From contig NZ_LAVA02000042.1 of assembly GCF_000974985.2 (NCBI RefSeq), positions 1 through 64,000 of the forward strand: 64,000 nt of DNA, written 5' to 3'. Position numbers and translations under genes: made by a program. The notes beneath the pieces were generated by a model. The model did not search any database. It was not told where the DNA came from and saw nothing but the letters and a program-made list of their open reading frames with translations. Below are positions 42,739-51,299 of the stretch, one piece after another (the first letter of the stretch is position 1; each line of letters starts with the position of its first letter). The stretch comes from Streptomyces mangrovisoli (GTDB taxonomy: Bacteria > Actinomycetota > Actinomycetes > Streptomycetales > Streptomycetaceae).

Positions 42739-43062
42739 CTACGTCACCAGTGCCGCCGCGCACACCGCCATGGCCACCGCGCACAGCACCGCCGCCGTCG
42801 CGAGCCGCGGGGCCAGCGTCGGGGGGCGGCCGGCGGCGAGGGCCCGGATGCGGCCGTGGGCCACCAGCAGGAAGCCCAGCCACAGCGCGCAGCACACGGC
42901 GCCCACCACGATCGAGTCGGCGGTCGCCCCGCCGTGCAGCGCCGACTTCACCGCGAGCACCGCGGCCACGGTCACCGAGAGCGTCGTACGCCGCCAGGCC
43001 AGCCGGGTCCGCTCCGGCTGGAGCCCCGGGTCGCGCGACGGCCCGGCGGCGTCCGTGCTCAC
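42739..43062 (-). CDS. DUF202 membrane protein (small)
   Basis: A 107-residue protein opening PGLQPERTRLAWRRTTLSVTVAAVLAVKSAL, the DUF202 signature (ERTxLAWxRT), with three hydrophobic helices and no other domain. GTG 43062 overlaps the stop of the upstream DUF202 gene as GTGA. Function unknown; pairs of these genes are usual in Streptomyces. Confidence 0.85.
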   Translation of the reverse strand: MSTDAAGPSRDPGLQPERTRLAWRRTTLSVTVAAVLAVKSALHGGATADSIVVGAVCCALWLGFLLVAHGRIRALAAGRPPTLAPRLATAAVLCAVAMAVCAAALVT

Positions 43063-43451
43063 CCCTCCCACCCGGCCAGCACGACGACGACCATGGCCAC
43101 CGCCACGACCGCGACCAGCACGCCGAGCAGTGCCGGGAACCGGGAGGCGGGCAGGTCCTCGCCGCGGCGCATGGCGCGCTCGCAGCGCACCCAGTGGTCG
43201 ATGGCCCGCAGGGAGCACAGCACGCCGGACGCCAGCAGCGCGAGCGCCAGGCCCACCCGCCAGCCCCAGCGCAGGTCGGGCAGGAACTGGTCGACGGCGA
43301 AGCCGCCGCCGATCAGCGCGAGCGCGGTGCGCAGCCAGGCCAGGAACGTGCGCTCGTTCGCCAGCGAGAACCGGTAGTCGGGCGTGCTGCCCTCGTCCCG
43401 CACCTCCTCGGGGGCGAACCACAGGCGGACGTTGCGCACGAACTCGATCAC
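43059..43451 (-). CDS. YidH-like DUF202 membrane protein
   Basis: A 130-residue protein starting VIEFVRNVRLWFAPEEVRDEGSTPDYRFSLANERTFLAWLRTALALIGGGFAVDQF, the YidH/DUF202 family, with three helices. GTG 43451 is selected because the family start follows it. It overlaps the smaller DUF202 gene and lies 10 bp after the NUDIX gene stop on the same strand, so NUDIX, YidH and DUF202 may be one operon. Confidence 0.87.
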   Translation of the reverse strand: MIEFVRNVRLWFAPEEVRDEGSTPDYRFSLANERTFLAWLRTALALIGGGFAVDQFLPDLRWGWRVGLALALLASGVLCSLRAIDHWVRCERAMRRGEDLPASRFPALLGVLVAVVAVAMVVVVLAGWEG

Positions 43452-43461
43452 GCTCAGGACC

Positions 43462-43983
43462 CTACCCGGGGGTGTTCGACCTGTGCTCCCGGAGCCTGTG
43501 CCAGGCCGCCACACCGTCCGGCACCCACTCCCACTCCCCGAGCCGGCGTTCCACCTCCTCCTCGGGCAGGAAGTCGTGCCAGGCGACCTCCTCCACCTGG
43601 GGGCTGACCGGCAGGTCGCAGCGCACCTCGTACACCGCCGACCACCAGCTCTGCCCGGCGCCGTCGTCGTAGAGGAACTTGAAGAGGAAGGCCGGCTGCG
43701 GCAGCCCGCTCACGCCGAGCTCCTCCTCCGCCTCGCGCAGGGCCGCGTCGTCGTAGGACTCGCCCGCGCCGACCACACCGCCGACGAACATGTCGTACAG
43801 CGAGGGGAAGACCAGCTTGACGGGGGTGCGGCGGTGCACGAAGAGCCGTCCGGCCGCGTCCCGGGCCTGGACGAAGACGGCCCGGTGCCGCAGCCCCTGG
43901 GCGTAGGCCTCACCGCGGGGGGATCGGCCGACCACCCGGTCGTGCTCGTCGACGATGTCGAGGATCTCGTCAGCAGCGCTCAT
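43462..43983 (-). CDS. NUDIX hydrolase (YfcD-like)
   Basis: A 173-residue NUDIX protein. The NUDIX box GGVVGAGESYDDAALREAEEELGV has all catalytic Glu residues. The N-terminus EILDIVDEHDRVVGRSPRGEAYAQGLRHRAVFVQARDAAGRLFVHRR resembles the YfcD/isopentenyl-diphosphate-isomerase-like subgroup. The substrate is unknown. I chose ATG 43983; an ATG three codons upstream (43992) is possible. Confidence 0.88.
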   Translation of the reverse strand: MSAADEILDIVDEHDRVVGRSPRGEAYAQGLRHRAVFVQARDAAGRLFVHRRTPVKLVFPSLYDMFVGGVVGAGESYDDAALREAEEELGVSGLPQPAFLFKFLYDDGAGQSWWSAVYEVRCDLPVSPQVEEVAWHDFLPEEEVERRLGEWEWVPDGVAAWHRLREHRSNTPG

Positions 43984-44029
43984 GGGGACCATCCAAGCAC
44001 CGCGGTCCGTGGCCCCGAGGGGGCCCGGG

Positions 44030-44923
44030 TCAGCTGGGCTGGAGGTCCCGCGCCGGGCGCGGCCTGACCAGGCCGGCCGGCATCGCCGGGTGCAGGCCCA
44101 GCAGCACGATGCCCAGCACGATCGCCGCGAGCCCCGCCGCCTCCCAGGCCAGCGCTCCGGTGTCGGCGCGCAGCCGGTCGCCGAGGAAGCCCACACCGCA
44201 GAGGATCCCGGCGAGCGGCTGGGCCGCGGTCAGGGCGGGCAGGGACATGCGCAGCGGCGCCGTCTCGAAGGCGCTCTGCACCAGGATCAGCCCGGTCACG
44301 CCGATCACCAGCACACCGTACGGCTGCCAGCCGGTCAGCAGCTCGCCGAGGCCGCCCGCGGAGAAGCGCTGGCCGCTGACCCTGGTCAGGGCGTCCTGGA
44401 CGCCGTAGAGCAGGCCCGCGGCGAGCGAGAGGAGCACGGGGGCGGCGCTGAGCCGCGAGCGCTTGGCGTACGTGACCAGCACCACCGCGACGCCGGCGAC
44501 GAGGCCGATGATCAGCCAGTGCCGCACCGGGTCCGCGACCGCGCTGCCGCCGCGCGGCTGACCGGCGACGATGAAGGCGGTCACGCCGCCCGCGAGCAGC
44601 CCGAGCCCGGTCCAGCCCTGGCGGCCGAGGCGGTTTCCGGTCTGTCTGCGCGAGAGGGCCAGCGCGAACAGCAGGTTCGTCGCGAGCAGCGGCTCCACCA
44701 GGGAGATCTCGCCGTTGCTCAGCGCGATCGCGCCGAGCACCATGCCCGCCACCATCAGGGCGATGCCGCCGAGCCAGCGCGGCACCCGCATGAGGTCGAG
44801 CAGCAGGCGCGGGGACAGGAAGTCGCCCAGCGGGGCGTGCGCCGCCGCGTTCTGCTGGAGCACGAAGCCGAAGCCGAGACAGCAGGCCGCGCTCACGGCG
44901 AGAGTGAGAACCAGAACCGACAC
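44030..44923 (-). CDS. EamA-like DMT family transporter
   Basis: A 297-residue membrane protein of nine to ten helices (MSVLVLTLAVSAACCLGFGFVLQQ ... LEPLLATNLLFALALS-like mid segment ... LPALTAAQPLAGILCGVGFLGDRL). It is of the NIPA/EamA-type DMT fold common in Streptomyces. The substrate is unknown. It lies 46 bp before the NUDIX gene on the same strand and is divergent from the helical protein gene at 45324. Confidence 0.83.
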   Translation of the reverse strand: MSVLVLTLAVSAACCLGFGFVLQQNAAAHAPLGDFLSPRLLLDLMRVPRWLGGIALMVAGMVLGAIALSNGEISLVEPLLATNLLFALALSRRQTGNRLGRQGWTGLGLLAGGVTAFIVAGQPRGGSAVADPVRHWLIIGLVAGVAVVLVTYAKRSRLSAAPVLLSLAAGLLYGVQDALTRVSGQRFSAGGLGELLTGWQPYGVLVIGVTGLILVQSAFETAPLRMSLPALTAAQPLAGILCGVGFLGDRLRADTGALAWEAAGLAAIVLGIVLLGLHPAMPAGLVRPRPARDLQPS

Positions 44924-45323
44924 GCGCGTACCTCATCGTCCGCCGGGCCACCGGGTCGTAGTGGCGCCGACTGTAGCGTCTGTGGGCGCGGCCCGCCCCG
45001 GGAGAGCCGGGAACCGGGCAGTGGACGCGGCCGCGACGCCGGGTGAACCCCGGGCGACGGGCGCGGCCGCGCATCCATCGTGCGTCGCCCCGTACGACCG
45101 CGCTATGGCGTACGCCACAGTCGTGACCTGCGGGACCCCCGTGAGGGGCGGCGCAGGGGGGATCGTACGGGGTTCAAGTTCCCCAGGAGAAACGGTAGTT
45201 GACGGGTTCAACTCCGGGCCGGAGCTTGACGCGAACTGATGGCTGGGGATTTGCTGTGCGTGATCAGTTGACCACGACCTGACGCGAACCGGCCACGCGC
45301 CGTGTCGCACGAGGAAGACCGCG
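44924..45323. other. 400-bp divergent intergenic region
   Basis: No ORF with coding character. It holds a dyad AGTTGA cgggt TCAACT (45197-45213) and TGACGCGAAC twice (45228 and 45281), the last ~40 bp before the TTG start at 45324. These may be promoter elements for the plus-strand gene. Two tRNA T-arm-like sequences here (near 45170 and 45205) are not part of a tRNA. Confidence 0.5.
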
Positions 45324-46310
45324 TTGCCCCCACCCCCGTCCCCCGCAGGCCGCCGGACGGGCTCGCCGAGCCTCGGCCGCGAGCTCCGCGCCCGGCCCTG
45401 CGAGGCCGCCCTGGACGACGACGAACTGGTCGCCGCCCGCTCCGCCGCGGCCCAGGGGCGCTGGACGGCGCTGCGCTCGCTGCTCGCCCGCACCGGCGAC
45501 GACTGGGACCGGCGGGCCCACCGGGTGACCGTCCTCGCCCGGGAGTCCTACGCCACCGCCTGGGCCTCGGAGTGGCTGCTGGCCGAGCCCGGATCGGCCG
45601 ACGCCTCCGTGCTGCTCGCCGTCGCCCTGGTCGCGCGGGCGCTGCGCGGCAAGGAGGAGCCCGACGCCGTGCGGGCCGGCTGCCTGGGCGCCGCCGCGCT
45701 CGCCCCGGCCGACCCCACGCCCTGGCTGGGCCTGCTCATGCTGGAGCGGGGGCTCGGCACCGACGAGGACACGGTCCGCGCCTACGAGGAGGTGCGCCGC
45801 CGCCACGCCGACCACCATCACGCCCATCACCTGATGGTCGCCCGGCTCGCCGAGCGGCACGCGGACGCCGGGCACGACCCGGATCACGAGGTGTACGCGT
45901 TCGCGGAGCGGGCCGCCGCCGCGGCGCCCGCGGACTCGCCGCTGGCGCTGCTCCCGGTCGTCGCCCTCACCGAGCGCTACCGGGTGCTCGCGGCGGCGGA
46001 CCGGGAGCCCGCGGACCCGGCCGCCTCCGGCCACTGGACCGGGGCGCGGGCCCGGCAGATCCTCAAATGCGCGTTCGACTGGTGGCTGGAATGGGAGCAG
46101 GACGGCCATCCGCGGCGCCATGTCGACCTGAACTATCTCGCCCACGCGACCTTCTGCGAGGGCCGCGCCGCCGAGGCGGCCGCCCTCTTCCACCGCATCG
46201 GGCCGCATGTCACCGAGAGTCCCTGGTCGTATCCGGACCGGGACGCCCACCAGGCCTTCCGGGCGGCCCGGGAGGCCGTCACCCGGGGCGTGCGTGACCC
46301 CGTTGTCTGA
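45324..46310 (+). CDS. Uncharacterised helical-repeat protein
   Basis: A 328-residue protein without export signal. It is almost entirely alpha-helical with TPR-like spacing (LLARTGDDWDRRAHRVTVLARESYATAWASEWLLAEPGSADASVLLAVALVARALRGKEEP), and a His-rich turn (HHHAHHLMVARLAERHADAGHD). It belongs to a conserved Streptomyces hypothetical family as far as I can tell. TTG 45324 is the best start (GAGGAAG six bases upstream). It precedes the molybdenum enzyme gene by 84 bp, with a hairpin between them. Function unknown. Confidence 0.7.
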   Translation: MPPPPSPAGRRTGSPSLGRELRARPCEAALDDDELVAARSAAAQGRWTALRSLLARTGDDWDRRAHRVTVLARESYATAWASEWLLAEPGSADASVLLAVALVARALRGKEEPDAVRAGCLGAAALAPADPTPWLGLLMLERGLGTDEDTVRAYEEVRRRHADHHHAHHLMVARLAERHADAGHDPDHEVYAFAERAAAAAPADSPLALLPVVALTERYRVLAAADREPADPAASGHWTGARARQILKCAFDWWLEWEQDGHPRRHVDLNYLAHATFCEGRAAEAAALFHRIGPHVTESPWSYPDRDAHQAFRAAREAVTRGVRDPVV

Positions 46311-46316
46311 GGAGAA

Positions 46317-46333
46317 CGTAAGAAGTGCTTACG
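46317..46333. promoter_or_regulatory. Hairpin before the molybdenum oxidoreductase gene
   Basis: CGTAAG aagtg CTTACG, perfect 6-bp arms, 6 bp after the stop of the helical protein. It may be a weak terminator or an operator. Confidence 0.4.
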
Positions 46334-46394
46334 GATCGCTGACGGACTTCCGGGATTCCTGGCCCCGCCCGGCCCCGAGTGTTCGAATGAATGG

Positions 46395-47261
46395 GTGAAC
46401 TCCGAACCACCCGAGGACCGTGAGCCCTCGAAGGACCGGCCGGCCTCGCAGAGCTGGGTGCCTTCGCAGGACCAGGTGCCGCCCAAGGGCCGTGACGCAG
46501 ACCGTGACGCAGACCGTGGGGCAGACCGTGGGGCGCGGCGCGCGGCCTCCGCGGACGGCGGGGGCACTCCCGTCGGCCGGCGGGTGCTGCTCGGCACGCT
46601 GGGCCTGGGCGCCCTCGGTCTCTTCACGGCGCCGACCCTGCAACGCGCCCTGGAGGCGTTCCTCGGGGCCGCCTCCGGCGACGACCCGACCGGCCTGACC
46701 GGTCTGCTGCCGAACGGCGGCGGCTTCCGCTACTACTCGGTGACCGGTTCCGTCCCGCACAAGAACGCCTCGAACTACCGTCTGACGATCGACGGACTGG
46801 TCGACAAGCCGGGCACCTACACGCTGTCCGACCTGCGGTCCCTGCCGCAGACCCGGCTCGTCAAGGACGTCCAGTGCGTCACCGGCTGGCGGGTGCCGCA
46901 CACCCCGTTCGAGGGCGTGCAGCTGTCGCGGCTGCTGGACGCGGCGGGGGTGCGCTCCTCCGCCCGCGCCGTGCGCTTCACCTGCTTCGACGGCGCGTAC
47001 AGCGAGAGCCTCACCCTCGACCAGGCCCGCCGCTCCGACGTCCTGGTGGCGCTGCGGATGCAGAACAAGGACATCGGCCACGACCACGGCGGCCCGGTCC
47101 GCCTGTACGTCGCCCCCATGTACTTCTACAAGTCCGCCAAGTGGCTCTCCGGCATCACCGTCACCGACGAGGTGAAGCCCGGCTACTGGGAGGAGCGCGG
47201 CTACGACGTCGACGCCTGGGTCGGCCGTTCGAACGGACGTGACGATGACCCTACGAGCTGA
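46395..47261 (+). CDS. Membrane-anchored molybdopterin oxidoreductase (sulfite oxidase/MsrP family)
   Basis: A 288-residue enzyme with the oxidoreductase molybdopterin-binding fold. The molybdenum-coordinating residue is C161 in DVQCVTGWRVPHTPFEGVQLSRLL. The N-terminus has repeated DRDADRDADRGADRGAR, followed by GRRVLLGTLGLGALGLF, a Tat-like twin-arginine signal or anchor. GGPVRLYVAPMYFYKSAKWLSGI is typical of MsrP/YedY-like members. The next gene encodes a cytochrome b and overlaps by 17 bp, so it probably donates electrons. The substrate is unknown. GTG 46395 has no clear ribosome site. Confidence 0.88.
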   Translation: MNSEPPEDREPSKDRPASQSWVPSQDQVPPKGRDADRDADRGADRGARRAASADGGGTPVGRRVLLGTLGLGALGLFTAPTLQRALEAFLGAASGDDPTGLTGLLPNGGGFRYYSVTGSVPHKNASNYRLTIDGLVDKPGTYTLSDLRSLPQTRLVKDVQCVTGWRVPHTPFEGVQLSRLLDAAGVRSSARAVRFTCFDGAYSESLTLDQARRSDVLVALRMQNKDIGHDHGGPVRLYVAPMYFYKSAKWLSGITVTDEVKPGYWEERGYDVDAWVGRSNGRDDDPTS

Positions 47262-47871
47262 CGCCCCCGCCCCCGCCGGCACCCGGGTCCGCCGCTTCGG
47301 GCACTCCCAGCGTTGGGTGCACCGCACCACGGCCGCGCTGATGGGCGTGTGCGTGGCGACCGCGGCCTGCCTCTACATCCCCGAGTTCGCCGTGCTGGTC
47401 GGCCGGCGTGAACTGGTCGTACGCATCCACGAGTGCGCGGGCCTCGCCCTGCCGGTCCCGGTCCTGGTGGGCCTGGCCTCCCGGGCCTTCCGCGCGGACC
47501 TCGGCTTCCTGAACCGGTTCGGGCCGCACGACAAGGTCTGGCTGCGTGCCGCCGTGGCCCGCGACAAGCGGCGCTCCTCCCGCCCGGCGGGCAAGTTCAA
47601 CGCCGGGCAGAAGATCTACGCGTCCTGGATCGCCGGGGCCACGCTGGTGATGCTGGGCACCGGTCTCATGATGTGGTTCACCCATCTCACGCCGCTGGTG
47701 TGGCGCACGTCGGCCACGTTCGTGCACGACTGGCTGGCGCTGACCGTCGGCATCGTGCTGGCCGGCCACATCGGGATGGCCCTCGGCGACCCCGAGGCCC
47801 GGCGCGGGCTGCGCACCGGCTGGGTCTCCAAGGACTGGGCGCGGCGCGAACACCCGCTCTGGCGGCCCTGA
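47245..47871 (+). CDS. Cytochrome b561/b-type membrane subunit
   Basis: A 208-residue four-helix membrane protein. RFGHSQRWVHRTTAALMGVCVATAACLYI, VRIHECAGLALPVPVLVGL, KIYASWIAGATLVMLGTGLMMWF and FVHDWLALTVGIVLAGHIGMALG carry the His residues expected for two b hemes. It overlaps the molybdenum enzyme and is its likely quinol-linked partner. ATG 47245 is chosen; GTG 47239 is in frame two codons upstream. Confidence 0.88.
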   Translation: MTLRADAPAPAGTRVRRFGHSQRWVHRTTAALMGVCVATAACLYIPEFAVLVGRRELVVRIHECAGLALPVPVLVGLASRAFRADLGFLNRFGPHDKVWLRAAVARDKRRSSRPAGKFNAGQKIYASWIAGATLVMLGTGLMMWFTHLTPLVWRTSATFVHDWLALTVGIVLAGHIGMALGDPEARRGLRTGWVSKDWARREHPLWRP

Positions 47872-47872
47872 C

Positions 47873-48001
47873 ACACCGGCCGCGGTCGTACGACGACGTC
47901 CGCCGTGGTCGTACTACACCGGCCGTGGACGTGCGACGACGTCCGCCGGGGACGTACGACACCGGCCGCGGACGTGCGACGACGTCCGCGGCCGGGAGAC
48001 C
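47873..48001. repeat. Three tandem 43-bp units at a convergent junction
   Basis: Units 47873-47915, 47916-47958 and 47959-48001 each begin ACACCGGCCG and contain CGACGACGTCCGC; the last diverges at its end. They fill the 139-bp gap between the cytochrome and the gluconate permease genes. No ORF of their own. They may act as a termination or insulation block. Confidence 0.9.
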
Positions 48002-48010
48002 GGACCGGCG

Positions 48011-49408
48011 CTAGACGATCAGCGACAACAGCATCACCAGACCGCCGGCCACCACCGAGATGATGGTCTCCATCACCGACCAGGTCTTGATCGTCTGGCC
48101 GACGCTGAGCCCGAAGTACTCCTTCACCAGCCAGAAGCCGGCGTCGTTGACATGGCTGAAGAACAGTGAGCCGGCGCCGATCGCGAGGACCAGCAGGGCG
48201 GCGTGCGCGGTCGACATGTCCGCCGCGAGCGGGGCCACCAGACCCGCCGCCGACACGGTCGCGACCGTCGCCGAGCCGGTGGCCAGCCGGATCGCGACCG
48301 CGATCAGCCAGGCGAGCAGCACCGCCGGGATCGACCAGCTCTTGGAGACGTCCAGGATCATCTGGCCCACGCCGCTGTCGATCAGCGTCTGCTTGAAGCC
48401 GCCGCCCGCGCCGACGATCAGCAGGATGCCCGCGATGGGCATCAGGCCCTTGTCGACGGTCTCCTGGAGGCGCTCCCTGCTGAATCCGGCGGGCCGGCCC
48501 AGCGTGAAGAAGCCGACGAGCACGGCGGCGAGCAGCGCGATCAGCGGGGTGCCGATGACGTCGAAGACCCGCTGGGTCGTGTCGGTGGTGTCGTCCACGA
48601 CGATGTCCACCAGCGCCTTGAGCAGCATCAGCGCGACCGGCAGCAGCACGGTCGCGAGCGTCGCGCCGAAGCTGGGACGCCGCTCCAGGTCGTCGGAGGC
48701 GCGCTGCGGCACCATCCGGTCGGGGGCCGGGACGTCCACCCAGCGGGCGGCGACCCGGGAGAACAACGGACCCGCGACGATCACCGTGGGGACGGCCACG
48801 AGCAGCCCGAAGGCGAGCGTCACGCCCAGGTTGGCGTGGAGCGCGTCGATCGCGACGAGCGGGCCGGGGTGCGGCGGGATCAGGCCGTGCATGACGGAGA
48901 GGCCGGCCAGCGCCGGGATGCCGATGCGCATCAGCGAGTAGTTGCCGCGCTTGGCGACCATCAGCACGACCGGGATCAGCAGCACGATGCCGACCTCGAA
49001 GAACAGCGGCAGCCCGACGACGGAGGCGATCAGCACCATCGCCCAGGGCATCGCCCGGCCGCCCGCCTTCGCCAGGATCGTGTCGACGATTCTGTCGGCG
49101 CCGCCGGAGTCGGCGAGCAGCCTGCCCATGATCGCCCCGAGCGCGATCAGGACGCCCACGCTCGCCACGGTGGTGCCGAGTCCGGTGGAGAAGCTGGTGA
49201 TGGCCTTGTCGAGGGGCGCCCCGGCGACCGCGGCCAGCGCCAGCGAGCCGACGGTCAGCGCCAGGAAGGCGTGGAGCTTGAACTTGGTGATGAGCAGGAC
49301 GATCACCGCGAAGGCGATCAGCACGGCTATGCCCAGCTGGGCGTGGCCCGCGGACGTGATCGGCGGAGGCGTGTCCGCTGCCAGCAACTCGACGCTGAGT
49401 CTGGTCAC
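48011..49408 (-). CDS. gntP: Gluconate:H+ symporter, GntP family
   Basis: A 465-residue permease with 12 or more hydrophobic helices. GLPLFFEVGIVLLIPVVL, GLIPPHPGPLVAIDALHANLG and SATVATVSAAGLVAPL are GntP-family signatures. It imports gluconate or a related sugar acid. It lies 82 bp downstream of the gluconokinase gene on the same strand, so it is the second gene of the operon. Complete. Confidence 0.93.
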   Translation of the reverse strand: MTRLSVELLAADTPPPITSAGHAQLGIAVLIAFAVIVLLITKFKLHAFLALTVGSLALAAVAGAPLDKAITSFSTGLGTTVASVGVLIALGAIMGRLLADSGGADRIVDTILAKAGGRAMPWAMVLIASVVGLPLFFEVGIVLLIPVVLMVAKRGNYSLMRIGIPALAGLSVMHGLIPPHPGPLVAIDALHANLGVTLAFGLLVAVPTVIVAGPLFSRVAARWVDVPAPDRMVPQRASDDLERRPSFGATLATVLLPVALMLLKALVDIVVDDTTDTTQRVFDVIGTPLIALLAAVLVGFFTLGRPAGFSRERLQETVDKGLMPIAGILLIVGAGGGFKQTLIDSGVGQMILDVSKSWSIPAVLLAWLIAVAIRLATGSATVATVSAAGLVAPLAADMSTAHAALLVLAIGAGSLFFSHVNDAGFWLVKEYFGLSVGQTIKTWSVMETIISVVAGGLVMLLSLIV

Positions 49409-49490
49409 GGGGGATTCCCTTTACGGTTATGGGGACTTGGGGGGATGGAGCGGGATCGGCGGGGGCAGGTGGCCGGGTCGGACGGCCGGG

Positions 49491-50009
49491 TCAGCCGGCC
49501 GGTTCGCGGAGCCGCGCGAGCGCGCGCACGGCCCGCTCGGTGATCTCCTCGGGGCTGCCGCCCACGTCCACGGCGACGCCCGCCTCGTCCGCCTGGAGCG
49601 GCTGGAGGGTGGCGAACTGGGAGTCCAGCAGCGCCGTGGGCATGAAGTGCCCGTGGCGGTGGGCCATGCGGTCCTCGATGAGGTGCCGGTCGCCCGTGAG
49701 GTGCACGAAGACGATGCCGGGCGCGGCCGCCCGCAGCCGGTCGCGGTACGACCGCTTCAGCGCCGAGCTGCTGACCACCCCGCCGAGCCCGGCCCGTCCG
49801 TGGGCCCAGGAGCCGATGGCGTCGAGCCAGGGCCACCGGTCCGCGTCGTCGAGCGGGGTCCCGGCCGTCATCTTGGCGATGTTGGCCGGGGGGTGGAAGC
49901 CGTCGCCCTCGGCGTAGGGGACGCCGAGGCGCGCGGCGAGCAGGGCGCCCACCGTGGTCTTCCCGGTGCCCGCGACGCCCATCACGACGACGACTTGGGG
50001 GGTGCTCAT
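49491..50009 (-). CDS. gntK: Gluconokinase
   Basis: A 172-residue GntK/GntV-type kinase phosphorylating gluconate to 6-phosphogluconate. The P-loop is MGVAGTGKTT (K17), followed by YAEGDGFHPPANIAKMTAGTPLDDADRWPWL and LKRSYRDRLR, all family landmarks. ATG 50009 is chosen over 50051 for GAGGCAGCG upstream. First gene of the gluconate operon, divergent from its regulator. Confidence 0.95.
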   Translation of the reverse strand: MSTPQVVVVMGVAGTGKTTVGALLAARLGVPYAEGDGFHPPANIAKMTAGTPLDDADRWPWLDAIGSWAHGRAGLGGVVSSSALKRSYRDRLRAAAPGIVFVHLTGDRHLIEDRMAHRHGHFMPTALLDSQFATLQPLQADEAGVAVDVGGSPEEITERAVRALARLREPAG

Positions 50010-50059
50010 CGCTGCCTCGCTGTCTTCCTCGACACCTCGTGTAGACGCCACTGAAACCG

Positions 50060-50075
50060 ATTAGGTACGACTAAT
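50060..50075. promoter_or_regulatory. Dyad in the gluconate divergent region, candidate FadR-type operator
   Basis: ATTAG gtacga CTAAT, 51 bp before gntK and 65 bp before the regulator gene. It is the best palindrome in the 130-bp divergent promoter region, whose AT-richer part continues to 50110 (AAATAAGTCTGACTTTTT). Confidence 0.5.
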
Positions 50076-50139
50076 TCAAGTGTCTGTGACAAATAAGTCT
50101 GACTTTTTGGCTCGGTGATGCGGTCGGTACGCTGAGTGC

Positions 50140-50841
50140 ATGAGCACACCGGGCAGAGGGCTGCACGGCCATGTACTGGACACCCTCGGCCCCGCGATCA
50201 CGGCCGGCGCGTACCCGCCGGGCAGCGTTCTACGCACGGACGAACTCGCGCAGCGCTTCGAGGTGTCACGCTCGGTCATGCGCGAGGCGGTCCGGGTGCT
50301 GGAGTCGATGCACCTCGTGGAGTCGCGCCGCCGCGTCGGCGTGACCGTGCTGCCCAAGGCCGCCTGGAACGTCTACGACCCCCAGGTCATCCGCTGGCGC
50401 CTGGCCGGCGCCGACCGCCCGCACCAGCTCCGTTCGCTGACCGTGCTGCGCTCGGCGATCGAACCGGTCGCGGCCGGACTCGCGGCCCGCCACGCCACGC
50501 CGGAGCAGTGTTCCCAACTCACCGAACGCGCCCTCGGCATGGTCGAGAACTCGCGCGGTCACCGCCTGGAGCAGTACCTGTTCCACGACGTCGCCTTCCA
50601 CCGGATCGTCCTCACGGCGTCCGGCAACGAGATGTTCGCCCGCCTCGGCGACGTCGTCGCGGAGGTGCTGACCGGCCGTACCCACCACGAGGTGATGTTC
50701 GCCGATCCCGACCCCGCGGCCGTCACCCTGCACGTGGAACTCGCGGCGGCGATCCGCGAGGGCGACGCCGCCCGCGCCGAGGCGCTGACCAGGGAGATCA
50801 CCGCGGGCGCCCTCCAGGAACTGGACATCCTGGCGCCCTGA
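50140..50841 (+). CDS. gntR: FadR/GntR (FCD-domain) regulator of gluconate genes
   Basis: A 233-residue regulator. The wHTH (GAYPPGSVLRTDELAQRFEVSRSVMREAVRVLESMHLVESRRRVGVTVLP) is followed by an FCD all-helical ligand domain (LRSAIEPVAAGLAARHATPEQ ... FHDVAFHRIVLTASGNEMFARLGDVV) with metal-site His. It is divergent from gntK-gntP, so it is the likely repressor, relieved by gluconate or a phosphorylated derivative. ATG 50140 follows a weak ribosome site. Confidence 0.92.
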   Translation: MSTPGRGLHGHVLDTLGPAITAGAYPPGSVLRTDELAQRFEVSRSVMREAVRVLESMHLVESRRRVGVTVLPKAAWNVYDPQVIRWRLAGADRPHQLRSLTVLRSAIEPVAAGLAARHATPEQCSQLTERALGMVENSRGHRLEQYLFHDVAFHRIVLTASGNEMFARLGDVVAEVLTGRTHHEVMFADPDPAAVTLHVELAAAIREGDAARAEALTREITAGALQELDILAP

Positions 50842-50913
50842 GCACGGCGCCTCGCGGGCAAGCGGCGCCTCGCGGGGGAGCAGAGCCTCGCGGGGTGGCG
50901 GAGCCTCGAAGAA
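50842..50913. repeat. Four tandem 18-bp units at a convergent junction
   Basis: Units start at 50842, 50860, 50878 and 50896; each contains (G/A)GCCTCG, most as GGCGCCTCGCGGG. They begin immediately after the gntR stop and end 8 bp before the YchJ stop. Confidence 0.85.
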
Positions 50914-50920
50914 AGAGACG

Positions 50921-51295
50921 TCAGTCGTCCAGGAAGTCCCCGTCCACGTACACCCACGCCCCGCCGACCCGCTCGAACCGGCTGCGCTCGTGCAGCGACC
51001 CGCCCCGCCAGGACGCCCGGAACGTCACCGTGCCGGCGTCGTGGAACGCGGAGCCCGCCTCCGCGGCGAGGATCGCGAGCCCCGTCCAGCGCGTGCCCGC
51101 ATCCAGCTCCAGCCGCTCCGGCCGGGTCCGCGGATGCCAGGTCCGCAGCAGATAACCCGCGTCCCGCTTCACGAACGCGCTGTACCGCGACCGCATCAAC
51201 GCCTCGGCGGTCGGCGCGGCCGCCGCCCCGGAGTGATAGCGGCCGCAGCACGCCTCGTACGCAGCGGGAAGACCACAGGGACACGTCACAGCCAT
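50921..51295 (-). CDS. YchJ (UPF0225) family SEC-C zinc-motif protein
   Basis: A 124-residue protein with TCPCGLPAAYEACCGRYH (SEC-C-like zinc ligands), ALMRSRYSAFVKRDAGYLLRTWHPRTRP, and a C-terminal NTF2-like half, as in YchJ. Function is poorly known. ATG 51295 begins 4 bp after the M1 peptidase stop, so it is the last gene of the synthetase-peptidase operon, although it may only be carried along. Confidence 0.9.
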   Translation of the reverse strand: MAVTCPCGLPAAYEACCGRYHSGAAAAPTAEALMRSRYSAFVKRDAGYLLRTWHPRTRPERLELDAGTRWTGLAILAAEAGSAFHDAGTVTFRASWRGGSLHERSRFERVGGAWVYVDGDFLDD

Positions 51296-51299
51296 GCCC

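Noticed and set aside
45160-45220. tRNA-like T arms (GGTTCAAGTTCC and GGTTCAACTCC)
   Set aside because: No matching acceptor, D or anticodon stems within 90 bp upstream.
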